Shown: positions 53,711-55,225 of the stretch, piece by piece
Position numbering within the stretch: position 1 is the stretch's first letter
Layout: the number at the start of each line of letters is the position of its first letter
NCBI GenBank assembly: GCA_963997635.1
Contig: CAXEND010000015.1
Coordinates: forward strand, 1-55,225
Reading direction: 5' to 3'
From: GCA-2728135 sp002728135
GTDB lineage: Bacteria; Pseudomonadota; Alphaproteobacteria; UBA828
Length of the DNA stretch: 55,225 bases
Program-made: the position numbers and the translations under genes
Notes under the pieces: generated by a model
The model's database searches: none
The model's input: only the letters and a program-made list of their open reading frames with translations
Told to the model about the DNA's origin: nothing

Positions 53711-54883
53711 ATGGCTATAATAGAACGTATAAATGAAATAAATGCTGAGATGATAGAATGGAGACAAGATATTCATTCTTATCCAGAGCTTGCGTTTGAA
53801 GAATATCGTACTGCAAAAATTGTAACAGAAAAGTTGAAAGAATTTGGCATAGATACAGAAACTGAAATAGCCAAAACAGGTGTTGTGGGGACCCTTGAGG
53901 GTAAAAGTGAGGGTTCATCTATTGCTATTCGTGCAGATATGGATGCTCTAGCACTAAATGAAGAAACAGGCCTTGATTATGCTTCAAAAAACCAAGGGAA
54001 AATGCATGCATGTGGCCATGACGGTCATACGGCAATGTTATTAGGTGCGGCAAAATATTTATCAGAAACAAGAAATTTTTCTGGAAAAGTGCATTTTATA
54101 TTTCAACCTGCAGAAGAGGGAGCGGGTGGTGCAAAAGTGATGATAGACGAGGGTCTATTCAAAAAATACCCAGTTGACGGAATTTTTGGCCTGCATAACT
54201 GGCCAGGTTTGCCTTTAGGTCAATTTGCCGTGATTGATGGGCCAATTATGGCAGCAGCTGATTTTTTTGAAGTAACTGTTACTGGTAATGGAGCTCATGG
54301 AGCTATGCCCCATCTTGGGTCTGATCCGATTGTCTGTTCATCACAGATTATTAATGCATTGCAGACAATCGTTTCTAGAAATCTTGACCCTTTAGAGGCA
54401 GGTGTTCTAACCGTGACAAAGGTTCACGGCGGTGAGGCAAATAATGTAATACCAGAAAAAGTTGTTTTCAGCGGAACAGCGAGAGCATTCCAAGAACAAA
54501 TTAGAGATCAGCTAGAGTCAAGATTAACAGATATTAGTGTGAATATAGCAGAAGCTAATGGTTGCTCTGCTAATGTTCTATATGAAAGAAATTACCCTCC
54601 TACTGTTAACGCCTCTTCAGAAACTGAGATTGCATCAAAAGTAGCCGGGCTTGTTGTTGGTAACAAAAATGTAAGGAGGGATTTATCACCGTGTATGGGT
54701 TCAGAAGATTTTGCTTTTATGCTTCAGGAAATTCCGGGGTGCTATATTTGGATGGGTAATGGAGATCAGGATGGTGGGTGTTTTTTACACAACCCAGGTT
54801 ATGATTTTAATGATCAAGCACTTACAATAGGTGCTAGCTATTGGGTACGACTTGTTGAAGAGTTTCTTCCTGTATCGAAGTAA
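53711..54883 (+). CDS. M20D-family amidohydrolase (hippurate hydrolase / aminoacylase-like)
   Basis: A 390-aa metallopeptidase of the HipO/IAA-amino-acid hydrolase type. Metal ligands are Cys101 and His103 (MHACGHDGHTAML), Glu136 after catalytic Glu135 (FQPAEEGAGG), His162 (GLHNWPG) and the C-terminal histidine in GGCFLHNPGYDFND. It probably hydrolyses N-acyl amino acids. It is downstream of the DehI-like gene and followed by the tRNA genes. AAGGA is about 12 nt before ATG. Confidence 0.92.
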   Translation: MAIIERINEINAEMIEWRQDIHSYPELAFEEYRTAKIVTEKLKEFGIDTETEIAKTGVVGTLEGKSEGSSIAIRADMDALALNEETGLDYASKNQGKMHACGHDGHTAMLLGAAKYLSETRNFSGKVHFIFQPAEEGAGGAKVMIDEGLFKKYPVDGIFGLHNWPGLPLGQFAVIDGPIMAAADFFEVTVTGNGAHGAMPHLGSDPIVCSSQIINALQTIVSRNLDPLEAGVLTVTKVHGGEANNVIPEKVVFSGTARAFQEQIRDQLESRLTDISVNIAEANGCSANVLYERNYPPTVNASSETEIASKVAGLVVGNKNVRRDLSPCMGSEDFAFMLQEIPGCYIWMGNGDQDGGCFLHNPGYDFNDQALTIGASYWVRLVEEFLPVSK

Positions 54884-54914
54884 TATAAATCTATGAAGAA
54901 TAAAATTCTTCGAC

Positions 54915-54920
54915 TTGACA
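54915..54920 (+). promoter_or_regulatory. Possible -35 element for the tRNA-Leu genes
   Basis: TTGACA, preceded by C as in alphaproteobacterial stable-RNA promoters, lies 91 bp upstream of the first tRNA gene. The sequence 17-18 bp further (TTTTCT) is a poor -10 box, so this is only a candidate. Confidence 0.3.
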
Positions 54921-55010
54921 ACATTGTATTTGCAAGGTTTTCTCAGATTTGCAATAAAACGAATAACCTTTAAGTAGCTCAAAAAATATACAAGAGCTAA
55001 CAATCAATGG

Positions 55011-55097
55011 GCGGCTGTGGCGGAATTGGTAGACGCGCAGCGTTGAGGGCGCTGTGGGGGCAACCCCGTGGAGGTTCAAATCCTCTCAGCCGCACCA
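55011..55097 (+). tRNA. tRNA-Leu (anticodon GAG)
   Basis: An 87-nt class II tRNA. The acceptor arms GCGGCTG and CAGCCGC pair, with an encoded ACCA end. The anticodon stem CAGCG/CGCTG closes the loop TTGAGGG, giving anticodon GAG, which reads CUC and CUU. The long variable arm (GGGG-caa-CCCC) and the T-loop GTTCAAATC are typical of leucine tRNA. Confidence 0.97.
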
Positions 55098-55135
55098 TTA
55101 TTCAAAGGTTTTCAAGGGTTTCTTGACACGGTTTA

Positions 55136-55222
55136 GCGGTCGTGGCGGAACTGGTAGACGCGCTAGATTCAGGTTCTAGTGAAGGTAACTTCGTGGAGGT
55201 TCAAGTCCTCTCGACCGCACCA
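55136..55222 (+). tRNA. tRNA-Leu (anticodon CAG)
   Basis: An 87-nt class II tRNA, 38 bp after the first. Acceptor arms GCGGTCG and CGACCGC pair, with encoded ACCA. The anticodon stem CTAGA/TCTAG closes the loop TTCAGGT, giving anticodon CAG, which reads CUG. It ends 3 bp before the window edge. Sequence shared with the first gene suggests duplication followed by anticodon divergence, and the two are probably co-transcribed. Confidence 0.97.
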
Positions 55223-55225
55223 GTT

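Noticed and set aside
55121..55127. TCTTGAC between the tRNA genes as a promoter for the second tRNA
   Set aside because: It is only about 9 bp before the mature tRNA, too close to act as a -35 box; co-transcription from upstream is simpler.

Overview
This is an AT-rich bacterial chromosome segment, most probably from a marine alphaproteobacterium with a small, catabolism-rich genome. That placement is inferred from gene content: reductive pyrimidine/hydantoin and ureide degradation, a Liv-type importer joined to beta-oxidation genes, a urea-carboxylase-like protein pair, short intergenic gaps, frequent TTG/GTG starts and CCA-encoding tRNA genes. No marker in the window fixes the order. I see no insertion sequence, prophage, CRISPR array, integrase or rRNA gene.

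Layout. 1-1.2 kb: N-terminal part of a FecR-domain surface-type protein that runs off the left edge into collagen-like Gly-X-Y tandem repeats. 1.2-3.8 kb: an acetoacetate-decarboxylase-like protein with two stand-alone relatives of the carboxyltransferase halves of urea carboxylase. 4-10.4 kb: a 2OG-Fe(II) hydroxylase, a CPA1 Na+/H+ antiporter with a cyclic-nucleotide-binding tail, a glutamine amidotransferase, an acyl-CoA synthetase and a SixA-like phosphatase. 10.5-23.7 kb: a catabolic region with a class III CoA-transferase, dihydropyrimidinase, an IPNS-like 2OG oxygenase, an M20-type carbamoylase, a luciferase-like flavoenzyme, a class IV aminotransferase, a nitrilase-type carbamoylase, oligopeptidase B, MmsA and alanine dehydrogenase. 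23.9-28.3 kb: a three-gene envelope operon (MMPL/RND permease, LolA-like protein, outer-membrane barrel). 28.6-35.9 kb: a YgjP-like metallopeptidase, a two-subunit CoA-transferase, an orphan molybdenum-hydroxylase large subunit, an EamA exporter and an acyl-CoA dehydrogenase. 36-49.7 kb: a ten-gene minus-strand run livG-livH-livM-livK-livF, two acyl-CoA ligases, then fadA-fadN-fadE. 49.9-55.2 kb: ispG, allantoinase puuE, ureidoglycolate lyase allA, a DehI-like protein, an M20 amidohydrolase and two tandem leucine tRNA genes.

How the genes fit together. Cyclic ureides opened by dihydropyrimidinase give N-carbamoyl amino acids. Two unrelated carbamoylases, one of the M20 family and one nitrilase-like, can remove the carbamoyl group. 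The class IV aminotransferase, alanine dehydrogenase and MmsA can then carry amino acids to oxo acids, semialdehydes and acyl-CoA. PuuE, the M20 enzyme (if it acts on allantoate) and AllA would do the same for allantoin. The liv-fad operon couples an ABC importer to acyl-CoA activation and full beta-oxidation, which suggests an organic acid rather than an amino acid as substrate. The least explained parts are the urea-carboxylase-like trio at the left, the MMPL-LolA-barrel operon, and several proteins that keep a family fold but seem to have lost its catalytic residue.
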